From the NCBI RefSeq assembly GCF_037975245.1, contig NC_092561.1, positions 846,501 to 910,500 of the forward strand: a stretch of 64,000 bases of DNA. Reading direction: 5' to 3'. A program made the position numbers and the translations under genes. Within the stretch, counting starts at the first letter, position 1; the number at the start of each line of letters is the position of its first letter. The notes under the pieces are model-generated. The model made no database searches, was not told the DNA's origin, and saw only the letters and a program-made list of their open reading frames with translations. Positions 1 through 12,100 of the stretch are shown here, piece by piece. The stretch is from Apostichopus japonicus (lineage: Eukaryota; Echinodermata; Holothuroidea; Aspidochirotida; Stichopodidae).

Positions 1-175
1 ACCTTTAAACTTCACCATAAACAATATACTTCTTTGAACTCAATTTAGGGAAGAACACAAAAACGAAAAATCCTCCTTCATTTTATAGAAAATTTTCGGA
101 AGAGAAACATGTTTTTTTGTTCCTTTTCATTAACTTTGCCTGATAAGCATGTTTATGCAAACATATTATACTAAC

Positions 176-3100
176 CTGTTTACTGATCATCTCTAAGCGA
201 CTCTCCAAGGTGTTAGAAACTTTAATCTTGCCGTTCTTTGAATAAAGCTCCACTCCTCCCGTGCTGTAAGTAAATGAGACATAATAAAACAAAATCCATT
301 ACATCAGCAGTGTATATCACCATGCAGGGCAACGTTTTACAGGATCTTATGTCTGGCTGTCCCTTTGACAACCAGGATTTGTCCGTTTGTTGTCCGAACA
401 GCAAATTTGGTCGTCAGGAAGAAAATATAGCAAAATAATAGAGAAGGACCAACACATGTGCACTGTAGGAGCGATGTGTAACAATTTGTGAATAGAAACG
501 GCTTTGGGCGAGGCAATCTCTCGCTTGGGGGGGGATCACATGCCTACCACTATTTTTGTTTTACTTCAGTAACTCAAAAGTGATGGAAGGAAATACCGAT
601 TATACATATTACCCGCTTGGGGGGGGGGATCAGCCAGATAACCTCCAAAGCTGATTTTGTTTGTCTGAATAGAAATGTCGGTCTATTTGAACATACGGTA
701 ACTTGCCTTCAGTACCATTGGTTCATTTCGAGACCTGATACCAAAGAAAGATTTTGACTCGTGCATGACATTTCCCACATTGGTGTGAATCAGGAGACTG
801 ATTCTACCACCGTGAACCGGTTAATTAATCGTTAATTTGAATTTGTTAAATCGATTAATTAATCATTAGTCTTCACTTACATTTCTGCTGGCAAGTAATT
901 GTCTGTGTCTATCTTGACGGACAGTTCCATCTTTGACGTCTCTTTAAACTTTTCCACTGCAGCGACTAGTGATTCCTGCAAATGTCGAAACCAAAATAGC
1001 AAATTAGGTGAGATAGATGCCATGTAATGTTAACCATAAAAATGAGTATTGTGACTTTTGGGAAATCTATAATATATATAATATGGCTTTGAGAATCGCC
1101 CTATGTGGCATACAGGGCATTGTAAATATAATAAAATAAACAGATAAATAAATAATAAAAAAAAGTAAAAATAAAAAAAAGGTAAAAAAATATAGATATT
1201 CTGCGCCCAAATATAAGAAATTACTCTTTGTGATCTAATCTTTCCAATTATTTCATTAGTAAAACACTTTTTTTACGACAGAGACGACAGCAACACCACA
1301 GAACACCTCTCACAAAGTACAGTCGGTCTATGGAATAACCAACCACCAATCCCTGTGTACATTGTAATAGGGTGGACTTATGAAAGACTGCACACATGCA
1401 ACTTGGAAATCTGAGAATCCATCCTGATAATATTTGCTTTAAATGGTTGTCATCAACCTCATTACGGTTACAATTTGCATTGCCTTGCAACTTTCTGTCA
1501 CTTTGATAGGAGGTATTTTTTGGATTAACTGGCCAGTCATACAACATTTAGTCTAAAAAAAAAAATTGCGTCTCATAAATTTAATGAAATGTACTGTTTT
1601 CTTCACTTGCACAAATTTCTGGCTAATATTATCTTTCCTGGACTGATTTTGATGGACAACAAGTAACAGATGAGGTTTACATACAGTCTAAATTATCATT
1701 CCTTTAACTATGAACTATAATGGTTCCACCTGATTTGGTCCATTTTCAATGACGAAAAAGGCAGTTATTAACGCATGTTTCAGTATCCGATGTTATATTT
1801 AGGTGAGTGCATTTTGACCGACGTTTTCATTCCCGATCCAATAAAATGAGAGAATTAAGATGTGGGTGATTACGTCACCTTGACAATATCGACGTCTGCC
1901 TCTCTGCATCGTATCGTGACATCTTTCTCCAACAACTGGAAGAAACCTTGAGTGAGTAAACCCTGGATGGTGTCAATATATCGCTGCCTGTCTTTGGTGA
2001 CTTCACTGAGATGGGCACGAGCCGTTTCGAGCATGGAGTGGACGTGATCTTCTCTTCGTTTTAAGACTTCTAGTCTGGCCTGATTTAGTAAGTTGGACTG
2101 TTGACTGTTAAGGTTAGAAGAATGTACAACACAGCAGAGAAAGGTCAATAACTGTTTATGTTTGGGTATCTGCAAACACCCCTACTGTACCCTATGGAGC
2201 GTGAGATACAAAATGTTTCACCTGTTGATGCCAACATCCACTGTACACCGTCGTCTATGTTTTGTCATTTTCCTGGCCGACACTATTGACAAATTGACGG
2301 TTGAATCTCCCAAAAAACTGACCGGTTAGGGAGCATCAAACTCACTGTGTTAGAATAAAAGTGATGGTTGCAAATGGCACCAAACAAGCCCGACCAGCCT
2401 CTTTTGTTCGGAATATCAGACTAGGATGGAGGGTGACGGGCAAACTGAGCTTAACACACTGCGCGTTAATTGTGCTTCGTTACCCGATAAGTCTATTTAC
2501 AGTCAACGAATGAAATCAAGCCATGATGTATGCTTGAACATCCGTCCGTGTTATGGTACTGTGAGATGCTAAGCAGTTCGCATGTCCATGTGAGAGAAGC
2601 CAAAGTTCTATGAAGTTACTCTACACTTAAGGTAGCTATTCAATTAACTGAGCTGTAGTTTCAATATGGATTATTTTAAAACTTATTTCTATCAGTACAT
2701 TTCAGATGAGAGAATTATGGGTTTCTCCAAGATTAAAACTCCACTTTCCTTTAGCTGCCTTGGGCTTGAACTCACAACATCCCAGATGCTAGACTTCGCT
2801 GTTTCTCAATGCCACCGCCATTATCAACTTAGAAGTAGGACTGTTATCTTATCGTTTACTGTCATTTTTTTATTTTTTATTCTTATTACAGTTTGAACTC
2901 TGTGCTGACTTTAAAGCAGTTCTATTTGAATTTTAACAAGAAATGTATTGTTATGGCAACTCTCTGGAATACATTGTACTGTTCTGTGGCATGCATTAAT
3001 GGAGTAAGATATGTACAGTACCAAGTAAAGAAAAAAAGAAAAGACAGTAAAATTTGGTACGTCCAACTTGAAAAACATAGAACTGAGGCGAATATAGTTG

Positions 3101-4774
3101 GAACTCACATTTTCTTCTGCAAATCTAAATTTTTCTCCTTCCTTTCAAAAAACTCCATAATTTTGACACGTTGTTGCTGTACAAGCCTGCCCTTCTCTAT
3201 CTGGAATTCTTCTTCAGCCTGTGTTTGAATAATATCAAACAAAAGCAATAATTCAATGTGCATTTAGATTTCAATTTAAGTAATTTGCTAAATTCTTATT
3301 TAGTCAGATTCACCAGAAGATTTCCTTCTAAAAGTAACAAACATTAAAGGTTTCCAGTTTTGACATTGACCTCAAATGACCTCTGATCACCACAACAAAC
3401 AATAAGGCTTTTCTTTACCTATTAGGTAGACAAATACAAATTTTTATGAGAGTGGAATCAATATTTAGAATGATTAACCCATTTACTAATTCTGACTTAA
3501 TGTATTCCATCCATACCTTTTCTATAACCGGGATTACAAAGTAAATGGCTTTAAGACAAATTTATAGAAAAATAGAAGTATATAATATATCTGGTCTGTA
3601 AACTCTAACTCTCCAAGGAAATTGTGTTGAGCACAACAGTACAGGCATGAAAAGAAGTCTATTTAATTGAGCACTATGCCTTCCAAAAACCAAAATCTAT
3701 GGGCCAAGTTTTATACCTTACAGAATAAGAGGAAACCAATTTTTGTTAATGCAAACAGGTTAATTCCATATCATTATTTATAAAGGTCTTGTACAGGTCT
3801 TGTACCTTTGCATCAATTTCCTCTGCCTTCTCTTTAGCTTCTTGATCTATAAAGCCCATCATGTGGCTGATCTGCAAAGATAAAAAGAAATGGCAAACTT
3901 AAAGGTATTCTGTATTGGCCCAAAATATGCTAGATATTCAAATATGGTCACCTTTGGTCAAAATTCTTAAACTGTTTTCATTACAACCTTCAAGGGAATT
4001 TTCCTCACTGGGACATTCCGTCATCTTGTGTGTTCCTTAAAAATGTCTGAGAACAATTTGGAGAGTAAAGACCTCCAGGAAAGTACTTTTTGAAACTTCT
4101 AACAATTATACAATTTATAGCATGCTATAATTTGGGGCCTATACTGCTGACTACCGTTAAATTACAACAGTCCAGTCATAACTTTCACCTACATTTATAA
4201 TATGTATGGTATGTGAAAACCTCATCAAAATATCATATTAAAGGAAAGGGTTATAAAATTGGGTCCACCGCCCACGTACCCTATAATGGCTTCTGCAAAA
4301 AATTCTTATTCAGGTCTAGCCTACACCCTTTTTTCTTGACAAAAAAGGGCACTCTTCACACAAATCTGATTTAGTAATCATAAAAGCAGTAATTACCAAA
4401 TACCTAAGTTGCCTACTCCTACTCTTAACATTTGTAAAATTTTGTAAATGATTTGGTTGGAACCACCTGGAAAGTAGCATACATTTAGAAGCTTAAGCAA
4501 TTTTCAGCTCCTTAAAATGGGGCACTTTAATGATGATCTTCACGAGCGATCTAGACTTAGCCTTAATAAATGCTAGTAATAGGCTAGTGGATGAGGGGCT
4601 CGAAAACTAGCCTAGATTAAAGTTACTGAACTGTACACTGCCTTACAATTTATGCTAGCCTAACCCTAACGTTAGGCTCAAAAAGTCAGAGACTGTAGCT
4701 TAGGCCTAGTACTTAGGCCTAGTAGGTGTACATTTTCTCACTTGTTTTTGGACGTCCGAATCACTAAGCGCCAT
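176..4774 (-). CDS. ATP6V1E: V-type proton ATPase subunit E (partial, 6 exons, 3' end off window)
   Basis: Subunit E is part of the peripheral stalk of the V1 sector, which holds the ATP-hydrolysing head static while the rotor pumps protons into endosomes, lysosomes and other organelles. Exons on the minus strand, each bounded by AG/GT: 4742-4774 (start ATG at 4774), 3806-3871, 3109-3218, 1879-2104, 881-975, 176-263. Phases agree across all joins and give 206 residues. Family landmarks seen: N-terminus [11 protein letters not shown], then [18 protein letters not shown] (long helix forming the EG stalk), [28 protein letters not shown] and, near the C-terminus, [12 protein letters not shown]. 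Animal subunit E is about 226 aa, so roughly 20 residues should lie in one more exon left of base 1. A CRE-like half-site (TGACG, minus strand) lies about 175 nt upstream of the ATG; its role is not shown. The identification is firm; the 5' UTR is not defined. Confidence 0.95.
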
Positions 4775-6339
4775 CGTGAGTCCCGCAAAAAATACTGTAC
4801 GAAGAATACGACAAAAAGAAATGTGATGAATGAAAGATGATCAGAATGACTGGAATTGCTGTGTCTTAGTTTCGAGATTTCGTGTAGCAGGAGATGACCA
4901 CTTTCTGTAGTTGATGTGTTTGTCATATGATCACAATAAAAGAGGGCGCTACGTCAAAATTCGATTGAAAGATACAATTCCATGGCCTAAAACATTGGCA
5001 TATTTATCAATGAAAAATCTGGCTACACAAGTGTTTCCTTCAACCTGCGCGGGCACGGAAATAAAATAAGCCGGGACCGGGTGAAACAGTTAGTTTACGT
5101 AAGTAAATGAACCTTCTTTAGAATGCAAGTATTTCCAGCTGTAGTATCACATAAGATACACTTAAAATATGTTTTTAAGTGGTGTACTTATCAAATTTGT
5201 CAGTCACCTAGTGACTGTGTCTGTCGCACTGCTCGGCTCATTCACGTACACGCCAGTGTCTGGCGTACAGCCACTTGTGGTAGCATGCGCCTTATTATAA
5301 GCCCTAAGACTTAACACACTAAATCACAAAAGTAATGTGGTCTCTAGGTCTAGATAGAAGTTCTCCCTAGCCAGACTCTACCCATCACTGGATAGCTGGC
5401 AAGTTGGCCTTTCATGGCACCATTAATTTTCAGTATTATGACCGTAAAGATTTTTTGCTATGAGAGCCTGAAGTTTTCGTCACTTGTGAACAAACCTCTT
5501 CACTCAGTACTACTACTAGGCCTAGGCCTATCAGTAGTAAACAATTTGACAAGTTTTGCACCACATTTACTTCCATTCATGCTCTCCAACATGCAAGCCA
5601 AAAGAAAAAAACAGATCCTGATAACATATCAAAAAAGATGTTCTCCTACTGCATTTTGGCACTTTTCCTGGTTGATATAGACTCTAATAGGTGTATGCTA
5701 CCTTGTACTACTAGTTGTAACTACTGTAGGCCTAGTTGTACCTTTTTAATAATTTTTAGCCGGACTTTGTGCTATACCAACTTGTAGGATGGGAGAAGTG
5801 TAGGGTAGGGGTACCCCTGGGGATCAACTCAGTTTCAGCACATTACTCCTCAGATTTACCAAGATGTTTGAGAATACTGTAGAAAATGTGGTCATTATGT
5901 GGTGTCAAAACAGACAATGTACAGTATGCATAATATAGCTACATTTGCTTATTGCCAAATATTCAGATTTTTTTCTCAGATTTGAGATATTTGATCTGCG
6001 ACTTTGTTTGTCAAGATATAGCACCCAAAATAGAGCTAACCTTGTCAACCGTATATTGTGTGATCTTGGGTTCATCCTGTACCAACATGAGCGGTCACAT
6101 GAATTCTGTATATCACAAATGAAATTTATGTGGGTATAAACATCAATATATCGTATAGCCATTTGTGAGCAGTCCGAGTTACCAGCCTATACTGTTGTAA
6201 CCATCTTAGAAAACTGGGGATGTAAGTTTGGCATGGGATGACCCATTACTAGGTTCCAAGAAAGGAAAGGGTACTGTACAGTAGTTAAAGAAAGTACAAT
6301 ACTTGAAAAAACTGAAATGGTAAACAAACTTAAAAAAGA

Positions 6340-6412
6340 GCAAAGGAATTGCTTGGGTAGAATGGGACTCAATCCAACGACCCTGTTCTCTACCAACTGA
6401 TCGCTATCTAGC
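6340..6412 (-). repeat. tRNA-like SINE head (degenerate)
   Basis: Read on the minus strand it has a Pol III A-box-like stretch (TAGCGATCAGTTGGTAGAG) and, about 35 nt later, a B-box-like GGATTGAGTCCC. This is the usual arrangement of a tRNA gene or tRNA-derived SINE. No clean cloverleaf was found, so a SINE remnant is the better call. Confidence 0.4.
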
Positions 6413-6619
6413 CCTTAGTTAGAAATTCAGATTTTTATGTAAGCCTGAATATTAGGATAGAAGATAACATGCCTTCCTAAGCTCTGCCATGTCCTTTGGA
6501 TTGTGACTTGCTGTTTTTTGTTAGCCAGTTGTATCCTGTTCGAGCTCTATTAGGAGCTCCTTCAGGAGAGGGGTTGTGATTCAAAAGACTACAGATGGTA
6601 TTTTGACTATAGATGATAA

Positions 6620-6720
6620 AGATTGCCATCCTGTGCAGCCTGGCTGCAAGAAGCTGCAGTCCTCTTAGCATCCGTCTTTTGACACAGTACCCTTAGAAGC
6701 CTTCGGGTTGACTCATCAAA
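6620..6720. repeat. Dispersed repeat copy A (partner at 43150)
   Basis: About 75 nt centred on CAGCCTGGCTGCAAGAAGC match 43150-43223 with scattered substitutions and continue to ACAGTACC in both. Family unknown. Confidence 0.5.
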
Positions 6721-6754
6721 GATTAAAATTCTGCAACAACTGTACTGCCAAGTG

Positions 6755-6895
6755 GATAAAGGTGGTGGCATTTGAAGCAAAGAAGCTTGGCAATCAGGAG
6801 ATTCTGGGTTCGATACCTGACCAGGTCATATGTAGTAAGGTGGGTTTTTCATCCAAGAGCAATCTACGGTTTTCCCATCTGAAATGACTTTCTAA
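6755..6895 (+). repeat. tRNA-derived SINE remnant
   Basis: A B-box-like GGTTCGATACC at about 6809 is followed by a tail of the kind seen in tRNA-derived SINEs. The upstream half is too degraded to name the parent tRNA. Confidence 0.45.
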
Positions 6896-8549
6896 AATTG
6901 AAAAGATTCAAAATTTTGAGTTGAAATGTTGAATTGGAAGCCACCCGACGTGTAAGTTGTAATCCATTTAAGCCCTTGCAGGTTTCTTGCACATTTGTGG
7001 TCGCTTCAGTGTCGTAAAGTAATTGCTGATTATAATTATTATAATTACTGCATTTTGTCTTAGTACACATCGATCCTTGGTTTTTTTATGATTTTATTAA
7101 CAGTACATATGTGGAAAATTGTGTAAAACCTACAATAGGATGTGCAGTATCCAGATGGCCAGGTTCCCTGTTCTTCACTCTTGTACATTTGTTATGAGAA
7201 TAGCCAGCAATGTTTGTATTTAAAATGCACAAAATAATAACATTTTTTATTTCAGAACCATGGTACTTGACAAAATTGTCTTTCACACAATTTGTTGTGA
7301 TTCAAGAGGATGAAGACTAGGTGGGGACTTAGAGAACCCAGTTACATTTTCCATTCCTTGATTTAACTTACTTTATAATAAATGTTGAGTTCAGACAATG
7401 GTTTAAATTTATTTGATATCGCATAACATAATGCAATGCAAGAAATGGTCAACTTTGTACTAAGAACTGTAGACAAGTGCTGAGATTTTTTAACATTGGA
7501 TCCATAGTATTTTATGAGACAATAATCTTCAGAGCCTTCAAACCTGCTACATAAATGTTGAACAGTTGTTCCCTGCGGTTGTTCTGTGCAGTTGTTCTAA
7601 GCTAGTTCATGCAGTGAAAAATTGTATTACAGTACCAGTATAACCTTGTTTGTTCTAGATGTACTGTATACCTGTACATTTACGGTATAACGTTTCTACT
7701 TTATGTACTAGCCAGTTTTATACTAAGAAAGTAACTTCCTTACAGCTGTACCTGTACAGGATATCTTACCCATGTATCATATGTAATTATGTAAGTAAGT
7801 AGTCTTATTGCTCTCTGTGAATTTTTGCATTTGGGCTACAAAAGATTTTAATTTGATTCCCTGTAAAAATAATGAGAGAGTGCAAACCAACGTGACTGTG
7901 AGCTGTACATTAATACAGTCAACCTGTGTGCAGTATTACGCCACAGTAAATCCATTCTTGTGAGATATATTCCTGAATGAGGTAAAAGCAATGCATCATG
8001 CCATCATGGACAGACATGAATATGCATGAACAGACATGAATAATTATGGTATGCATGACAGTTCATGAATATGCATTAACAGTACTTAGATATGCTACAC
8101 TTAGTACTGTAGTCTACTGTACGTGTACTGCACATTTTTATTTAGTTTTGTGAAAAGAAAATTTTAACTTCCAAATCGGTGTCAATATATATAGGAAAAT
8201 CATTTGAAGAGCCAGCAGTTTCATGTGACTGCTCTGTTTAAATATACTGTACCTGAATATGCTGTAGGAGCCCTGTATATGTCACATGTTGTAAACATAT
8301 ATGTGATCTCCAGTGCACTTGCAATACTTTACACGGTGGGGCAAACTTGAATCCACCTGCCAATCATCATGGCTTTGTGATTGATATGCTATTAAAGTTA
8401 ATTATCCTGAAGGTAAGCATTTTCAAATTTCTTTTCATTTGCTTGAAAAATGATAATTTCCTGTCACGCTGCTTAAATGTAAATCTTATTTAAAATTAAT
8501 TCTGTTCTTGTACTTTATGTTGTTATCTAGTATTGAGGTCAAGCCCTCA

Positions 8550-8594
8550 CCCCCTCCCCCTCCCCCTCCCTCTCCCCCTCCCCCTCCCCCTCCC
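8550..8594 (+). repeat. CCCCCT simple repeat
   Basis: Near-pure CCCCCT repeats; the G-rich minus strand could form G-quadruplexes. Confidence 0.8.
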
Positions 8595-9065
8595 AAAGGC
8601 AAGGTATACTTTCTATAAACATTTATATTGCTTTCTCAATTACTAATACCTGTCTTGTGTCTCCTTATAACATCAATGGCAAGTGGTCATGTGTAGAGTT
8701 TATGGTTACTGTATTTGGTTATCATTTTAAAGCTTTAACCCTTATCAACTTTGCAAAATTTGAGGTGGGGAGTCTGAGGGGCGGGGGGGGGAAGGAGGGG
8801 GAGAGGCAAGCATAACGTACATGGTACAGTACCATATGTCTCAGAGAGTTTCAACCCATCACTGTGAGTCTTTCACAAACTTTCTGTCATTAAGATGGTG
8901 ATGCATATCATTAATATTGAAACATTTTGCCCTTTTGTGCCAGATGATGGGTCATGATTGACAGTGTTGTGCAAATTATGATAACAATTTCATCATGCTG
9001 TTTTTGCTAATAATTTCTTTGCTGCCCTATTAAGCTTTCATTTATTTTTTCATTGCGTATTGCAG

Positions 9066-9124
9066 TTTGCCTCCCAGCAGCTTTCTTAGAGTTTGAATGT
9101 CACCTCCTACATGGCTCGAGTCAG
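9066..9124 (+). CDS. Probable first coding exon of the sialidase gene
   Basis: Flanked by a good acceptor (tgcag) and a consensus donor (gtaagt). It contains an ATG at 9097 immediately after an in-frame TGA. Joining it to the exon at 13207 keeps the frame and adds 17 residues (MSPPTWLES then VTLYLTTE) before Met at 13230. Because it starts with an acceptor, at least one further upstream non-coding exon is implied. It is weaker than the later exons because the added residues are not conserved family sequence. If it is not used, translation probably starts at 13230. Confidence 0.5.
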
Positions 9125-12100
9125 GTAAGTTACATTGATTTACAGTGCAAACGGCTCAATCTTTCTAATTGTTTTCTCCTACTGTTAGTAAATGTTCTGT
9201 ATCGTACTTGGTAAATGGTATTAAATGAACAACTGACTCTACTCCTCTCTTGTCTGTCTCCATTCTACTTTATATATATATTAACTTTCCCATCTACTGT
9301 AACTTGCGGAAAAACCTGTCGGTTGACTTTATGTTAAATCCTCGAAAAGACTGGTAAGCTGTGGCTGAGAAAATTGGTCAGAGTCCCCAAGATGTGAGGG
9401 GGGAGGGTCTAAAACATTAATTACCAAATCAGTCAAGTTAGGTACATAGATGGGAAAGTGCATAAATATAGAGTGTAGTCAAGTAAGTATTGTCACTCAT
9501 TATTTCCCAACCAGTTAGTTTTGGGGCATAGCCCCTGTAGCCTTTTGTCCTGTTACAGTAGCACACTGTGCATATAGATTGACGATGGCTCATAAGCTGG
9601 GCAACCAAAAAATGTCGCAGCCGCGAAATTCCTCTTCACTGGGTTCCTGTACAGTATTTTTCTGGACTTCAGAATTTTTCTTTTTAAAGTTGTCAGGGCT
9701 TGCTTATGCCCATAGTTCAAGCTAGCTTTCATTCATTCTAAGCCTTGATTCTGAGGGGGGGGGGGGGGGGGGTCTTGTGGGTTGTGACACAGTTCCCAAG
9801 ATATCTCCCGGGTCTCTGCCTAAAAATTTGCAATCCACTGGCTGCTGTATAGAGTTCATCTGAGTCATTAGGGTTACAGATCGTTAACCTCCTGCTCCAG
9901 AAATTAAAAGGAGGGAGTCCAATTTGCAGTGTGTCAAATTGGCAACCCAGTCTAGGGGAGCACCTCTGCACTTTGATAAATTTCTTTGATCCACTGCACT
10001 TACTGTAGCAGCAAATTGGTGGTCACTTTTTAGCATTTAAAGCAGCAAAAAAAAACCAGCTTTCTTTTTCCATTATTATTACTACTGAAGCTAATACTGC
10101 AAATTGTACGGACGTCCTTCTCGCTTTCCCTTCAAAACAAGTCTGCCTTTTGCTGCACCATTTACCAAAAAATAAAGAAAAAGACCTTGGACTGAAAGAA
10201 TTAGTCCAGGTCAAAATTTTGTTTTGATATGTTAAAGAGGAACATAATCTAAGCATTCTGGTGAAAGTTGCATTCAATTCCTATTTACCGTTTTTGAGAT
10301 ATTGACAGTTGAAGTTATCTGATATTCTACCAAAAGTTAACTTGAAGCAAACAGGTGTGATGTCATAGTCGCACACTGGCAAATAATATTTTGTTTTTTT
10401 CTTTATTTTTCAGTATATTGATTTGAACTTGGATTGGATAGGGTTACTTGTTTGTCTAAAGGGGATGTGACGTTGACAAAATACCAATACCTTTGGTACA
10501 TTCACATAATGGATGCAACCAATTGTGGAGTATAAATTTAGATGTAAATTTTAAAGGAAAACAAAACATGATTTATCAGTGTGCAACACTGATGTCACAC
10601 CTGTTTTTTCCAAGTTCACTTTTGGTATGAAAGTCGGCAACTTCAACTGTCAATATCTCAAAAACGTTACATAGAAATTGAATGCAAATTTCACCAGATT
10701 GATAAGATTATACATGTACCTCTTTAACATATCAAAACAAAATTTTCATCTGGACGTTTCTTTTAAATCTTGTAAGAAGTGAGGGAGAGCAAGACTGTTG
10801 TAAAGTAAGCATATAGCAAGTACAGTAAACGTGAAGTTGCCTTCCATTGGATAATGTAACTGTATAGTATACCATTTAATGTGTAGGTGCAGTTGCTATG
10901 TACATGACAAATCCTGATGTATGCAATGTATGCAGTATCCTAATGTTGTTGAGCTCTGCAGTGTTGGAATAAGTATTAAAGTGTTGACATCTCTCTTGGT
11001 AAAGATTAATGGCTCAGAAAAAGTGAATACTTTCCAGGATTCTATCAACACCCAGTTTTGTAGGAACATGTGACTATTAAAACTCATGAGTCGTGATCGC
11101 CCATGGTTACTCGGAAAATCTATAACTGGTCACTGGTATTGTAAATGGTCAAACATCAACAATCAATATTTTTTTTTCAGATTTATTCTTTTCAGCCTAA
11201 GTGTTTTTTATTACTCTACCGTGCAATTAAAGAATATTCTCTAATTTAACATTCCATGTTTTGGGAATCAATGTGAGAGGTCAAAAATGTTCATGAAAAT
11301 TATACTTACTAGGTAACCAGTGAAGATTCATTAAAACCGGGGAAATATTACAATATTTAGGATTAAGAGTATAAACCAGTCTAGCAGCAACCTTTTGTAA
11401 TCTATGAATAAGACACCTTGGAAGCCTGTGCAATAAAGCATTCACAATAATCAAGATTTCAAGTCACAAAATGAATGCATGAGAGTCTTACAAGCATCCT
11501 CAGAGAGCATCTTCATAACTTGTCTTATTTGGAAAAAAAAGACTCCATGCATATTTTACTGCTTTGAAAATCTAACTCAGTTTGATTTTACATTGATAGT
11601 ATTCATTTGAAAATGCTAACATTTAGTCTACAGTCCTTCAGTGTAGACTGTAGCCTTGGCAATGTACTTTACTATTATAGCCTGTGTACATTACTGTAGG
11701 TGGTTGGAAGACAAACATTTAGAAGGTTTACTTCACAGCAGGTTTTAACATTCTACCATTCAAACACTCTGTGAGAGCCCAAATGGCGCACATTAATTAT
11801 TGATTTTGCACTTCTTTTTTTGGGGTTTAGATTGGAGGTCTAGCTTTTGTGTGAGTTGACAAAATTACTTTCATGTCGCCTCGGTGTGAATAAACAATGT
11901 GTAAGAAGGACGACTAATGAAGCAGGTTTTTGATATTTCAATGTCATTGCTTACCTCATACAAGAGAGAGATTTTATTTATCACGTTGAAGAACTCTATA
12001 CTGACTGTACAGTGTACTATTATGTACAGAAGGTAGCACAATTAATATAACACTGACAGTACTCCACTGTTCTGTAGTGCCTATTAAGCTGTAAATCAGG

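Larger units (their letters stand above)
4930..9065. other. Intergenic region between V-ATPase E and sialidase genes
   Basis: The two genes point away from each other. No coding exon with recognisable protein was found. It contains tRNA-like repeat remnants (6340-6412, 6755-6895), a dispersed repeat (6620-6720), short 'cagacatgaatatgcatg' style repeats near 7990-8090, a CCCCCT tract (8550-8594) and a G-rich tract (8785-8805). Promoters for both genes should lie here, but no core element stands out. Confidence 0.5.

Noticed and set aside
4738-4926. 62-aa minus-strand frame overlapping the V-ATPase E start
   Set aside because: Different frame from exon 1 and in the likely 5' UTR; at most an upstream ORF.
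4774-9066. Bidirectional promoter shared by V-ATPase E and sialidase
   Set aside because: The genes are divergent, but the first mapped exons are over 4 kb apart and the true sialidase first exon is unknown.
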